64,000 nucleotides of DNA from Aeromonas veronii (GTDB taxonomy: Bacteria > Pseudomonadota > Gammaproteobacteria > Enterobacterales > Aeromonadaceae), in contig CP101033.1 of assembly GCA_041319085.1 (NCBI GenBank), positions 832,501-896,500 on the forward strand. Direction: 5' to 3'. The number at the start of each line of letters is the position of its first letter. The first letter of the stretch is position 1. This document shows positions 41,791 through 50,783 of this stretch, one piece after another. The notes beneath the pieces were generated by a model. That model worked only from the letters and a program-made list of their open reading frames with translations, ran no database searches and was not told the origin of the DNA. The position numbers and the translations under genes were made by a program.

Positions 41791-44205
41791 TCACTGCCCC
41801 TGATAGAGATACTTTTGGAAGCCGACGAAGGCGCTGCGTACAGCATCAGGAGTGCCCAACTCGGCAAAGGCATCGGCCAGCGCATTGTTGTATTTGAGTT
41901 TGAGCAGTGGCCCCAGCTTGGTGTCATCCAGTTCGGTCACCCCCTCTTTGACATAGTGACCCAGCACGAAACTCAAGAAGGCTTGCTGCTTGCTGTCAAA
42001 CTCCTGGCTCAGCATGGCTTCGGCTTGCGTGGCTCGCTCTTCCCGGGTCATGGGATCATCGGCATAGGCCACATAGGCCAGCACATCAAATAGATCACTC
42101 TGCTCGGCCTCGATGACCTTCTGCATCTCGGTCAGTTGGTCAAGGCCAAACCCTTTTTCTGCCAGACCATCAAGCAGCTTTTTACGGGTGCCCGGTTCAC
42201 TCCAGAGTGCGCGCAGCTCGTCTTCATCCTTGAAAAACTCGGGCAACTTGCCAAACAGCTCGTCCATAAATTCGGCGGCTGACATCGGCGTACCATCCGG
42301 GTGCCAAAAGTGGGTGGCGCTCATGTGCTGGATCTTGCGGGCCTTGCCGTCAGCCAGTTCAATCTTGATCTTCTCTTTCTTCTGGCAGGTGCAGGGCTTA
42401 TTGCCGCACACCTCACACTGATACTCGGGCTCAGGCTCTTTCAGGCAGACACAAGGGCGCTCGCCACAGACCTTGCATGGCTTGGGCGGTGCTTTCTCGC
42501 AGGAGCAAGGAGAGGTGCCGCAGCGTTCACATACCTCGGCTGGCAGGGGCTCACCATCCCACTCGGGGTCGCTAAAGTGGTGATGGGCTTTTACAAAGTC
42601 ATGCAGGGTGAAGTAGTCCTTGCCATCACAAAGCCGGGTGCCTCTGCCGATGATCTGTTTGAATTCGATCATCGAGTTAACCGGACGCATCAGCACGATA
42701 TTGCGCACATTGCGGGCATCTACGCCGGTTGAGAGCTTTTGCGAGGTGGTCAGGATAGTCGGGATCGATTTTTCGTTATCCTGAAAATCGCGCAACCACT
42801 GCTCGCCCAGCGCCCCATCGTCGGCGGTGACCCGGTGGCAATAGTCGGGGTGCTTGATTGTGTTCATCTGGTTGATGAGATCTCGCACCGCCAGCGCATG
42901 ATCCTGGGTGGCACAGAACACGATAGCTTTCTGGCGCTGGTCGATCTCATTCATAAAGATCTCGACCCGTTTTTTCTCGCGGGCTTTGATCTCGATGATG
43001 CGGTTAATCTCCTGTTCGGTGTAAACCCGACCTCGTTCTACTTCCCCCTGAATCACCTTGTCATCTGAGGTGTAGATGTACTCATCCAGTGTGGTGGCAT
43101 GTTGGCGCACCCGAAACGGGGTCAGGTAACCGTCGTTGATCCCCTCTTTGAGCGAGTAGCTATACACCGGCTCGCCAAAATAGGCATAGGTATCGACGTT
43201 ATCCTTACGCTTGGGGGTTGCGGTCAAGCCCAGTTGCACCGCCGGTTTAAAGTAATCGAGAATGGCCCGCCAGTTGCCTTCATCGTTGGCACCGCCCCGG
43301 TGGCACTCATCGATGATAATGAGATCGAAGAAATCGGCGGGGTAGTCACCAAATACCGGGGCCGGTTTGCCCTCGGCATCGGTGCCAGTCATAAAGGTCT
43401 GGAAGATGGTGAAGAAGATATTGCCATTCTTGGGGGCACGGCCTTTCTTTCTGATCTCGTCTGGGGAGATCCGCACCAGCGCATCTTCCGGGAAGGCAGA
43501 GAAACTGTTGAACGCCTGATTGGCCAAGATATTGCGGTCTGCCAGAAACAGGATGCGGGGGCGGCGGGCCGGCTCACCTTCGCTCTTCCAGTCATTGATG
43601 TTCCAGCGACTATGAAACAGCTTCCAGGCCAATTGGAAGGCAATAAAGGTCTTGCCGGTGCCGGTCGCCAGGGTCAGCAGAATGCGATCTTGTCCTTGGC
43701 TGATGGCCTTCAATACCCGCTCGATGGCGATATCCTGATAGTAACGCCCCTGCCAGTAGCCGCCCTTGTCTTCAAAAGGTACGGCAGTGAAGCGCTCCCA
43801 CCAGCGGTTCTGCAAGGCAAAGGTGGCATGCCACAGCTCATCCGGGCTCGGGAAGGCCAGGGTTTGCCCCTCCTGGCCACTCTCCATGTCGATGGCATAA
43901 ATACCCTGGCCATTGCTTGAATAGGTAAAGCGGATAGCTAGCTTGTTGGCGTAATCCTTGGCCTGACCCACCCCGGCGGTGAGCGGTTTGTCCCACGCCT
44001 TGGCCTCAACCACAGCTAGCTTGGTATTGCGATACTCCAGCACATAGTCGGCCGAGAGCGCCTTGCCCCGTTTACCATTGCCCTCCAGCCGCCCCAGGGT
44101 GATGGGGTACTCACGGCGAATACGGCTGCCCGGGGTGACGCCCCAGCCAGCAGCCACCAGCATGGGGTCGATATGGTCGCTGCGGGTTTCTGCTTCGTTC
44201 TTCAC
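41791..44205 (-). CDS. hsdR: Type I restriction endonuclease subunit R
   Basis: 804 residues, EcoEI-type HsdR. The nuclease core is at the N-terminus, with D53 followed by VVEAKAW (E67/K69). The motor domain has Walker A ATGTGKT at 180-186, DECH at 299-302, LTATPKR near 327 and QIIGRGTRLCDGKDYF around 518-532. An insertion at 559-607 contains three tandem CxxCxxxxCxC groups (C559/562/567/569, C577/580/585/587, C597/600/605/607) that look like zinc knuckles. The helical C-terminus assembles with HsdM/HsdS. It translocates and cuts DNA unmodified at the HsdS target. Downstream of fic, separated by a terminator and its own upstream region. Confidence 0.93.
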   Translation of the reverse strand: MKNEAETRSDHIDPMLVAAGWGVTPGSRIRREYPITLGRLEGNGKRGKALSADYVLEYRNTKLAVVEAKAWDKPLTAGVGQAKDYANKLAIRFTYSSNGQGIYAIDMESGQEGQTLAFPSPDELWHATFALQNRWWERFTAVPFEDKGGYWQGRYYQDIAIERVLKAISQGQDRILLTLATGTGKTFIAFQLAWKLFHSRWNINDWKSEGEPARRPRILFLADRNILANQAFNSFSAFPEDALVRISPDEIRKKGRAPKNGNIFFTIFQTFMTGTDAEGKPAPVFGDYPADFFDLIIIDECHRGGANDEGNWRAILDYFKPAVQLGLTATPKRKDNVDTYAYFGEPVYSYSLKEGINDGYLTPFRVRQHATTLDEYIYTSDDKVIQGEVERGRVYTEQEINRIIEIKAREKKRVEIFMNEIDQRQKAIVFCATQDHALAVRDLINQMNTIKHPDYCHRVTADDGALGEQWLRDFQDNEKSIPTILTTSQKLSTGVDARNVRNIVLMRPVNSMIEFKQIIGRGTRLCDGKDYFTLHDFVKAHHHFSDPEWDGEPLPAEVCERCGTSPCSCEKAPPKPCKVCGERPCVCLKEPEPEYQCEVCGNKPCTCQKKEKIKIELADGKARKIQHMSATHFWHPDGTPMSAAEFMDELFGKLPEFFKDEDELRALWSEPGTRKKLLDGLAEKGFGLDQLTEMQKVIEAEQSDLFDVLAYVAYADDPMTREERATQAEAMLSQEFDSKQQAFLSFVLGHYVKEGVTELDDTKLGPLLKLKYNNALADAFAELGTPDAVRSAFVGFQKYLYQGQ

Positions 44206-44279
44206 GTTCTCTCCCTGTCTCTGTGGCCAACGGCCGAGCCATGCTCGATGGTTGCGGCGCAGTCCCCGCCAAGCTGGTC

Positions 44280-44296
44280 AATCAAAACCCAATCAA
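44280..44296. repeat. 17-bp direct repeat upstream of hsdR, copy 1
   Basis: AATCAAAACCCAATCAA; identical copy at 44379-44395. It lies 75 nt upstream of the hsdR start. Read from the minus strand it is TTGATTGGGTTTTGATT, itself two TTGATT-like halves, as in a repressor half-site pair. Confidence 0.8.
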
Positions 44297-44378
44297 GAAA
44301 GATCAGGTTGCCAGAAACCTTGTAATTGCATGATTTATTAGTGTTTTTTAATAATCACTGCATCATTGACTGAGCCAG

Positions 44379-44395
44379 AATCAAAACCCAATCAA
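44379..44395. repeat. 17-bp direct repeat upstream of hsdR, copy 2
   Basis: Exact copy of 44280-44296, 99 bp further upstream of hsdR. Likely protein-binding sites governing hsdR; the regulator is unknown, though the HTH-bearing Fic protein next door is a candidate. Confidence 0.8.
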
Positions 44396-44473
44396 CAAAT
44401 GTTCCATCGAAAGCTCACCATTAATGGTTGCTCAATCAGGTCTTTTTAGTGGTTAGTGTCTCACTTATGAGCC

Positions 44474-44487
44474 ACAAACCGGTTTGT
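44474..44487. promoter_or_regulatory. 14-bp perfect palindrome ACAAACCGGTTTGT
   Basis: A perfect dyad in the fic-hsdR gap, separate from the terminator stem. Possible operator; no known consensus matched. Imperfect copies of GTGTCTCACNNNTGAGC also flank this gap at 44457 and 44526. Confidence 0.5.
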
Positions 44488-44494
44488 TTATCAT

Positions 44495-44533
44495 TTTTTT
44501 AAAAAAATGAGATACAAATGCTTTTGTGTCTCA
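44495..44533 (-). terminator. fic terminator
   Basis: Minus-strand stem TGAGACACAAA / TTTGTATCTCA (one mismatch, 4-nt loop) followed by seven T, 11 nt after the fic stop. Confidence 0.85.
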
Positions 44534-44543
44534 CCACTGAGCA

Positions 44544-45668
44544 TCAAAATACCTCGCGCCCCTCCGCGACGTTCAGTAACTCGCGAAACGCATAAATCCC
44601 AGCCCGACGGCCCCGGCCCTCTTCAAGCGTTATCAAAATCCCAGCGTCCCGCAGCAAAGTCAGAATACGGTTGGCGGTGGGCCTTGGAATATCCGCATGG
44701 TTGATGAACGTAGGCGCACTGAAAATTGGTGATTGGAATAAGAAATCGACTGCTCGAATGGCATGCTGGGAATGTGTGAGGTCTGTCACTTGGGTCTTGA
44801 TTCGATCGTAAAGTGACAAAATAGCGCGTGCTCGATGCTCATTCTCTGCAGCCTGCTCACGTACACCCTTAAGGAAAAACACACACCAACTCGTCCAGTC
44901 GCCATCACGCGAGACCGCTCGCAGGCGCTCCTGATATTCCTCGCGGTTTCGTTCCAGATAGCCGCTCATATAGAAATCCGGACTGGCCAGTAGTTTGCGC
45001 TGATGGAGAAACAACGGGATCAGCATTCGCCCCAAGCGACCGTTACCATCCTTGAATGGATGCAGTGCTTCAAATTCAACATGGATGATCGCAAGTTGCA
45101 CCAGCGCGTCAGGTTCAGTAGTGCTGCCAAAATAGCGCTCCCATTCATCCATTCCGAAACACAAATGCTCTGGTGCAACAGGCACAAAGCTGGCTGTGTC
45201 AATGGTGCAACCCGCCGTCCCAATCCAGTTCTGTTCGGTCCGGTAGTAACCTGGCGTTTTATCGCGTCCGCGTACCCCCTCCATGAGCAACTCATGCGCA
45301 CCACGCAGTATGTGTTGTGAAAACGGGCGGTGTGCCATTTCGCTAACGCAGGCTTTCATGGCCCGACGGTAGTTCAATACCTCTTCTGCATCGAGTCGCT
45401 TGGGTTGCGTAAAGGCTTCTGAATCACCACCAGCCTCAATCTCAAGCACTTCGCCGATCGTCACATGCGTACCTTCGATTTTCGACGACAGCACGGCTTC
45501 CTGAGTCGTTAAAGGTGAAAGCAGAATGTGAGCATTCGGGATAGCCGATAGCAACCCATCATAGCGAGCAAGTCCCGCATTGGCGGGACCAAGCAAGGGG
45601 ATGAGCTGCAGCCAATCCAGCTCTGCTGGCGGGAAGTCTCCAAGGTGATAATGAACAGCGTCGCTCAT
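44544..45668 (-). CDS. Fic family protein with C-terminal winged helix
   Basis: 374 residues. N-terminal Fic_N region with the inhibitory helix SSKIEGT at 61-67 (S-x3-E-G), then the catalytic loop HPFKDGNGRLGR at 203-214, complete including the histidine. A C-terminal winged-helix segment from about 315 follows (FINHADIPRPTANRILTLLR). Fic proteins transfer AMP or other phosphate-containing groups to target proteins; those with an N-terminal inhibitory helix are self-inhibited until activated. It lies between hsdS (23 nt downstream of its stop) and hsdR, so it is cotranscribed with hsdMS. Substrate unknown. It could modify a restriction subunit, a host topoisomerase, or act as a regulator through its HTH. 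Confidence 0.9.
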   Translation of the reverse strand: MSDAVHYHLGDFPPAELDWLQLIPLLGPANAGLARYDGLLSAIPNAHILLSPLTTQEAVLSSKIEGTHVTIGEVLEIEAGGDSEAFTQPKRLDAEEVLNYRRAMKACVSEMAHRPFSQHILRGAHELLMEGVRGRDKTPGYYRTEQNWIGTAGCTIDTASFVPVAPEHLCFGMDEWERYFGSTTEPDALVQLAIIHVEFEALHPFKDGNGRLGRMLIPLFLHQRKLLASPDFYMSGYLERNREEYQERLRAVSRDGDWTSWCVFFLKGVREQAAENEHRARAILSLYDRIKTQVTDLTHSQHAIRAVDFLFQSPIFSAPTFINHADIPRPTANRILTLLRDAGILITLEEGRGRRAGIYAFRELLNVAEGREVF

Positions 45669-45691
45669 GTATTGTTATCCATATTCGTTTT

Positions 45692-46885
45692 CTATAACTG
45701 GCCGCTAAAGGCTTGCTGTAACAGCGACTGCTTTAGCTCATCCAATGCAGCGATCTTGCGCTGGTAGAGGGATTCGAGGCGCTGGGTTTCAACTCTCAGA
45801 GCATCTAATTTCATAACAGCTTCAAGTTGTTGTTCGGCCATCACTCTCGGCACTTTAAAGCTACGAAGTAGCTTTAAAGAGACAGTTTTTTGCGCGGTGC
45901 CGGTCGCTCCATCTTTCGCTTGCTTAAACACCTGAGGAGACATAAGCAAGTAATAGAGCCAGTTGCTTGAGATACCAGCTTTCGGGCGAACCAGCCCGAT
46001 GTGCCGCTGAAAGCAAAACTCGGCATTACTCTCAACCAAAACTGGAATACCGAAAGAGCCTGTAACCGTGTAAAGAACATCACCATACTGAGGCTTTTTA
46101 TTCGTTTTCAACCCGGAAAAATACTCATGTGGCACCTTGAAGGTGTTTGAAAAATCAATTTTTTGGGTGTCTTTTTGAATATTGCCGATAGTGATGAAAG
46201 GAACTCCAGTTTCTGATTTCGGCGGTGGCATGTGATCGCCGTCGGTAATGTCGGTCGCAAGATCTGAAAGGCTTACGACAGGTCCGGTTTGCCAAGCATG
46301 GTTGAAAACGGCTTCCAAATAGCTTTCAAACAGGGTGCGGGCGTTCTGGCGGTTCTGCTCGGCATTGGTGCGGGCCGCTGCGATAGCCTCAAACGCCTCA
46401 TCGAGGATAGCCACGATGCGTTGTTGCTCGGGAAGAGTAGGAACAGGAATCATCAATGCAGCAAGCTTGGAAGCGTTAAATCCACCTTGGGCGCTACCAG
46501 ATGAACCTGCTCTTATTGCATCCCAATATTCTTTTGATTGGAAATACAGCGAGACAAACTCAGGAAGCAAAGACATATCCTGTAAACGCAATCTGATTAA
46601 GTAAGATGCAAACACTGCTTCGGGTGGATTAATAACCAGAAAACTCTTGCCTGTAGTTGCTCCGGTTCGAGCAAAAACGATATCGCCATGGGCAAGCTTG
46701 AACTTCTTTAGTCCTGTTGCATCTATCTGGCAGAAAGGTACATCATCCCAATTGACACCACTATCTTGAATGTCTGTAATTCTCAGAAATTTGGGGCCAA
46801 TAGGATCACTTGTCGCGCTCTCTGTGTATCCATAATTAATTACAGATACTTCCCCTAGTGGCTTCATTTTCCACCTAGCCTTCAT
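45692..46885 (-). CDS. hsdS: Type I restriction specificity subunit S
   Basis: 397 residues with the usual two half-repeats: a target-recognition domain (about 5-150) then a conserved helix with LPEQQRIVAILDEAFEAIAA near 155-175, and a second recognition domain (about 205-350) followed by MAEQQLEAVMKLDALRVETQ and QRKIAALDELKQSLLQQAF. Each domain reads one half of a split DNA target; which bases cannot be predicted by eye. Overlaps hsdM by 4 nt (ATGA). Visibly more AT-rich than flanking genes, consistent with transfer. Confidence 0.92.
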   Translation of the reverse strand: MKARWKMKPLGEVSVINYGYTESATSDPIGPKFLRITDIQDSGVNWDDVPFCQIDATGLKKFKLAHGDIVFARTGATTGKSFLVINPPEAVFASYLIRLRLQDMSLLPEFVSLYFQSKEYWDAIRAGSSGSAQGGFNASKLAALMIPVPTLPEQQRIVAILDEAFEAIAAARTNAEQNRQNARTLFESYLEAVFNHAWQTGPVVSLSDLATDITDGDHMPPPKSETGVPFITIGNIQKDTQKIDFSNTFKVPHEYFSGLKTNKKPQYGDVLYTVTGSFGIPVLVESNAEFCFQRHIGLVRPKAGISSNWLYYLLMSPQVFKQAKDGATGTAQKTVSLKLLRSFKVPRVMAEQQLEAVMKLDALRVETQRLESLYQRKIAALDELKQSLLQQAFSGQL

Positions 46886-48336
46886 ACCAGCCCCCGAATC
46901 GTGGCCAGCAGCTCGGCGCTTTCGGCATCCAGTGCGGCAATCTCATCCATGATGTCACTTGGGCTGCGATGAACCACTTCTTCACCGCCGTTAGGATTTT
47001 TCACCGACAGGTCATAGCTGCTGGTATCGATCTCGGCAACGTCCAGGCTCCAGCTGTTGGCTGAGTCGGCAAAGCTGGCCTGCAGCTCGACAAACTCTTG
47101 CAGATCGTCGTCATTAAGCGGGTTGGTCTTGCCCATATTGCGGCCCGGGTCGAGCTGATAGAACCACACCTTGCGGGTCGGTTCGCCCTTGGTAAAGAAG
47201 AGCACCACGGTTTTGACCCCTGCCCCCTGGAAGGTGCCGCCCGGGCAGTCCAGTACGGTGTGCAGGTTGCAGCTCTCCAGCAGCAATTTACGTAAGTTAA
47301 CTGAGGCATTATCGGTGTTGGAGAGGAAGGTGTTCTTGATAACGATGGCTGCACGACCGCCCACTTTCAGCATCTTGATAAAGTGCTGCAGAAACAGAAA
47401 TGCCGTCTCGCCAGTGCGAATGGGGAAGTTTTGTTGCACCTCCTTGCGCTCCTTGCCGCCAAACGGCGGGTTGGCAAGGATCACCTCCATCCGGTCTTTG
47501 TCCTGAATATCGCTCAAGTTCTCGGCCAGGGTATTGGTGTGCTGGATATTGGGCGCTTCGATGCCATGCAAGATCAGGTTCATGATGGCGATGACGTAGG
47601 CGAGGCTCTTCTTCTCCTTGCCGTAGAAGGTGCGGGTCTGCAGGGTGGCCAGATCGTCGGTGGAGAGATTCGGCATGGCGCTCAGGTAGTCGTGGGCTTC
47701 ACACAAGAAGCCTGCTGAACCACAGGCGCCGTCATAGATGCGCTCGCCAATGCGCGGCTTGGTCACCGCAATCATGGCGCGGATCAGTGGGCGAGGGGTG
47801 TAGTATTCGCCGCCATTGCGCCCGGCGTTGCCCATCCGCTTGATCTTCTCTTCATAGAGCGCCGACAGCTCGTGTTTCTCCACCTGGGAGCGAAAGCGCA
47901 GCTCGTCGATATGGTCGATGATATCGCGCAGGGTGTAGCCGCTGCGGATCTTGTTCTTAATCTCGCCGAAGATTTCGCCAATCTTGTACTCGATGGTATC
48001 CGGCCCGCTCGCCCGTTGCTTGAACCCTTCCAGATAGGCGAACAGCTCTTTATCGACAAACTCCACCAGATCGTCACCTGTCATGGCCACGTTGTGGTCA
48101 ATCTTGCCATCGGCCCCCTTGGGGGCGGCCCAGCTCGACCAGCGATAGCGAGGTAGCAGGATCGGGGTATAGGGCTTGCCTTCGAGCAGTGCTTCGCTCT
48201 CTTTGTCCTGCTCCAGCGCGTCGAGGTACTTGAGGAACAACAGCCAGGAGGTTTGCTCGGTGTAATCCAGTTCAGAGCTGCAGCCCGACTCTTTGTGCAG
48301 GGCGTCGTCGATATTCTTGAAGGCTTGATCAAACAT
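46882..48336 (-). CDS. hsdM: Type I restriction methyltransferase subunit M
   Basis: 484 residues from MFDQAFKNIDDAL; a start at 48345 is also possible and neither has a strong ribosome-binding site. The N-terminal HsdM_N helical domain (1-150) is followed by an adenine-N6 methyltransferase core with SAM motif YDGACGSAGF at 201-210 (the usual form is DPACGSGGF, so two positions differ) and catalytic NPPF at 289-292. The C-terminal region contacts HsdS. Modifies the system's target adenine. First gene of hsdM-hsdS-fic-hsdR. The ~300 nt upstream to the transglycosylase gene holds no other gene. Confidence 0.93.
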   Translation of the reverse strand: MFDQAFKNIDDALHKESGCSSELDYTEQTSWLLFLKYLDALEQDKESEALLEGKPYTPILLPRYRWSSWAAPKGADGKIDHNVAMTGDDLVEFVDKELFAYLEGFKQRASGPDTIEYKIGEIFGEIKNKIRSGYTLRDIIDHIDELRFRSQVEKHELSALYEEKIKRMGNAGRNGGEYYTPRPLIRAMIAVTKPRIGERIYDGACGSAGFLCEAHDYLSAMPNLSTDDLATLQTRTFYGKEKKSLAYVIAIMNLILHGIEAPNIQHTNTLAENLSDIQDKDRMEVILANPPFGGKERKEVQQNFPIRTGETAFLFLQHFIKMLKVGGRAAIVIKNTFLSNTDNASVNLRKLLLESCNLHTVLDCPGGTFQGAGVKTVVLFFTKGEPTRKVWFYQLDPGRNMGKTNPLNDDDLQEFVELQASFADSANSWSLDVAEIDTSSYDLSVKNPNGGEEVVHRSPSDIMDEIAALDAESAELLATIRGLV

Positions 48337-48634
48337 GAATGGCATCCGGGTAATGCGGGTGGGCAACCGCCAGCCTGGGCAGGCAGTTGCCGCTAATGGA
48401 TTGAGTTGGCGGCCATTCTACTGTGTTAGCGGGATGCCATAAACCGTTATGGCAGTTTTTGGCCGCGGGATGGGAGGGCATCAAGGTGCCAATGCTAATG
48501 CCAAGGGCCAAGGCGCAAGCAAGGCCGAGTGATCCATTTGGCTAAACCGCGCCGGGTCTATCAGCCATGGCAATAGCTGGCAACAGATAGCAGCAGAGAG
48601 AAATGGCGCGCCGTGGCACCTTGCTGGCGAGCGC

Positions 48635-49492
48635 TCAGGGCTGCTGGTGCCCTGCAAAATAGAGCACCCGTTTCACGTACTCCTGCGTCTCGTCATAGGG
48701 CGGGATCCCGCCATAGCGCTCTACCGCTTTTTCACCAGCGTTGTAGGCGGCCGAGATCAACACCCAGTCACCATCGAAGCGGCGATCCAGCCACTTGAGA
48801 TAGGTGACGCCACCCTTGATGTTCTGGGCCGGATCAAACGGTCGGGTTACTCCGAAGCGTTGTTGGGTCTCGGGGATCAGCTGCATCAGTCCCTGGGCAT
48901 TTTTCGGTGAAACGGCGCGGCTGTTGAGGTTGGATTCGGCGATGGCGATCGCCAGTACCAGCCGGGCATCCACCTTATGGTGTTTGGCGGCATGGCGCAG
49001 CATGGTGACCAGTTTCTGCTTGGCGGGTGGCTGGCGGGCAATCCAGGAGTCGACATTGAAGGGGGTGGCGGGGATCCGGGCCAGATAGCCACCTTGGCCG
49101 CCACGGATCCCGATGCCGCACTGATCCCCCATGGGGGCATTGCCGATGCGGGCGTTGTAGTAACGGGCAGCCTGTTGGCTGCCAAGGCGTATCGCCATGG
49201 CGAGATAGCTGTTGGCCAGCTTGGCGCTGCGCACCGAGGCGGGGCCGGTGGCGAGCAGGCGGCCGATCCGGAAATACCCTTCGGGATGGCCGGTGCTGGC
49301 CGCGACACAGTAGAGGGCGATGGCCTTTTGCAGATTGCCGTGTTGCTGGGCTGCCTGACCCTGCTTGATCGCCGTCAGTGCCTTGGGGGCTTGCCTGAAA
49401 TCCCTGCCTTGTGCCATCGCTAGCGGCGTACCTGCCAGTAACAAAGACAAAAAAAGCAGCAAAAACAGTCCGTTTTCGCTGATGTTCCTCAT
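48635..49492 (-). CDS. Lytic transglycosylase (SLT domain)
   Basis: 285 residues. Signal peptide to about residue 27 (LLLFLSLLLAGTPLAMA), a Sel1/TPR-like helical region (about 40-110) and a C-terminal SLT domain with catalytic E186 in AIAIAESNLN, then NAQGLMQLIPETQQRFGV, GGVTYLKWLDRRF and ISAAYNAGEKAVERYGG. Cleaves peptidoglycan in the periplasm to give 1,6-anhydro-muropeptides. Related to MltC/Slt35-type housekeeping enzymes or secretion-associated ones; no secretion genes adjoin it. Confidence 0.88.
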   Translation of the reverse strand: MRNISENGLFLLLFLSLLLAGTPLAMAQGRDFRQAPKALTAIKQGQAAQQHGNLQKAIALYCVAASTGHPEGYFRIGRLLATGPASVRSAKLANSYLAMAIRLGSQQAARYYNARIGNAPMGDQCGIGIRGGQGGYLARIPATPFNVDSWIARQPPAKQKLVTMLRHAAKHHKVDARLVLAIAIAESNLNSRAVSPKNAQGLMQLIPETQQRFGVTRPFDPAQNIKGGVTYLKWLDRRFDGDWVLISAAYNAGEKAVERYGGIPPYDETQEYVKRVLYFAGHQQP

Positions 49493-49567
49493 GGGGTATC
49501 TCCTGCTTGAGTACAGAAGATATAGAGGAACATGGCTGCTATCGCCACCAACCCAGTGGATCCTGTT

Positions 49568-49595
49568 GTTATAGCCTGGGGATTTCAGAGATCAA
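49568..49595 (-). promoter_or_regulatory. Probable promoter of the transglycosylase gene
   Basis: Minus strand TTGATC, 16-nt spacer, TATAAC, about 75 nt before the start. The rest of 49596-49769 has no supportable gene. Confidence 0.5.
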
Positions 49596-49769
49596 AACGG
49601 TATGGAACTAATGGCGAACCAGCCGTTTATCGAGGTTTTTCGGTCGCTTAGGGGGCGTGGTGGTACGCCTGCGGATCGGCGTTGGTGCCGGGGAGGTCGC
49701 GGTAGCATTGGCCAATGTCGCGGGCAACCCGGCGCGAAAGCTGGGGGCGGATCATGGGGCTCTTGCTCG

Positions 49770-50783
49770 TCAGGGGGCAGGCCGGTAGTCATCGAGATAC
49801 CAGCGGACAAACTCGGCGACCCCCTGCTTGAGAGGCGTAGCGGGGCGCAGACCGGTGAGGGTGTGCAGTGACTCACTGTCGGCCCAGGTGGCGTGCATGT
49901 CGCCTGCTTGCATCGGCAGCATTCGCTTGATGGCGGGTTTGCCGAGGGCCTCCTCCAGCGCCTCGATAAAATCGAGTAGCCGTACCGGCTGGCCGTTGCC
50001 GATATTGAGGATGCGGTAGGGGGCTGCGCTCTCGGCCGGGCTCTGTTTGCTGGCATGCCAATCGGGATTGGCGCCGGGCGGCTGATCGGCCACGGCGAGG
50101 ATCCCCGCGACAATATCGTCTATGTAGGTGAAGTCGCGGCTGAGATCGCCGTGGTTGTACACGTCGATAGGCTCGCCCGCGAGGATGGCGCGGGTGAACT
50201 TGGTGATGGCCATGTCGGGGCGGCCCCAGGGGCCGTAGACGGTAAAGAAGCGCAGCCCTGTGGTGGGCAGGCCATAGAGCGCCGAGTAGGCGTGGGCCAT
50301 CAGCTCGCCGCTCTTCTTGGTGGCGGCGTAGAGGGAGACCGGGTGATCCACCTGCTGCGCGGTGGAGTAGGGCATCTGATCCCCCATGCCATAGACCGAG
50401 CTGGAGGAGGCGTAGATGAGGTGCTGGATCCCATGGTGGCGACACCCCTCCAGCACCGTCAGCATGCCGGTGAGGTTGCTGTCGGCATAGGCGAACGGAT
50501 TGTCGATGGAGTAGCGCACCCCCGCCTGCGCCCCCAGATGGATCACCCGCTCGAAACCGTGGCGGGTAAACAGGGCCGCCATCGCCTCGCGATCCGCCAG
50601 ATCCACTCGCTCGAAGTGAAAACCGGGGTTGGTTTCGAGCCGGGCCAGCCGCGCCTCTTTCAGGCTCACCTCGTAGTAGTCGTTGAGGTTGTCGATCCCC
50701 ACCACCTGATGGCCTGCGGCGCACAGCTGGCTGGCCACGTGAAAACCGATAAAACCGGCGACGCCGGTGATCAGATAGATCAT
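49770..50783 (-). CDS. UDP-glucuronate 4-epimerase
   Basis: 337 residues, an extended SDR with GVAGFIG at 7-13 (NAD binding), SSSSVYGM around 126-133 and catalytic Y152xxxK156 in SLYAATKKS. The full sequence follows the LspL/Gla/WcaG-type UDP-glucuronate 4-epimerases (NDYYEVSLKEARLARL, GPWGRPDMAITKFT). It converts UDP-glucuronate to UDP-galacturonate for surface polysaccharide. Overlaps ugd by 4 nt, so substrate supply and use are coupled. Confidence 0.88.
   Translation of the reverse strand: MIYLITGVAGFIGFHVASQLCAAGHQVVGIDNLNDYYEVSLKEARLARLETNPGFHFERVDLADREAMAALFTRHGFERVIHLGAQAGVRYSIDNPFAYADSNLTGMLTVLEGCRHHGIQHLIYASSSSVYGMGDQMPYSTAQQVDHPVSLYAATKKSGELMAHAYSALYGLPTTGLRFFTVYGPWGRPDMAITKFTRAILAGEPIDVYNHGDLSRDFTYIDDIVAGILAVADQPPGANPDWHASKQSPAESAAPYRILNIGNGQPVRLLDFIEALEEALGKPAIKRMLPMQAGDMHATWADSESLHTLTGLRPATPLKQGVAEFVRWYLDDYRPAP

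Noticed and set aside
44280..44395. Possible CRISPR array (repeat of 17 bp)
   Set aside because: Only two copies with a 99-bp interval and no cas genes; better explained as regulatory sites.
49602..49871. Plus-strand ORF of 89 codons and a minus-strand 35-codon ORF in the gap before the epimerase
   Set aside because: No ribosome-binding site or recognisable composition; the former overlaps the epimerase 3' end antisense.
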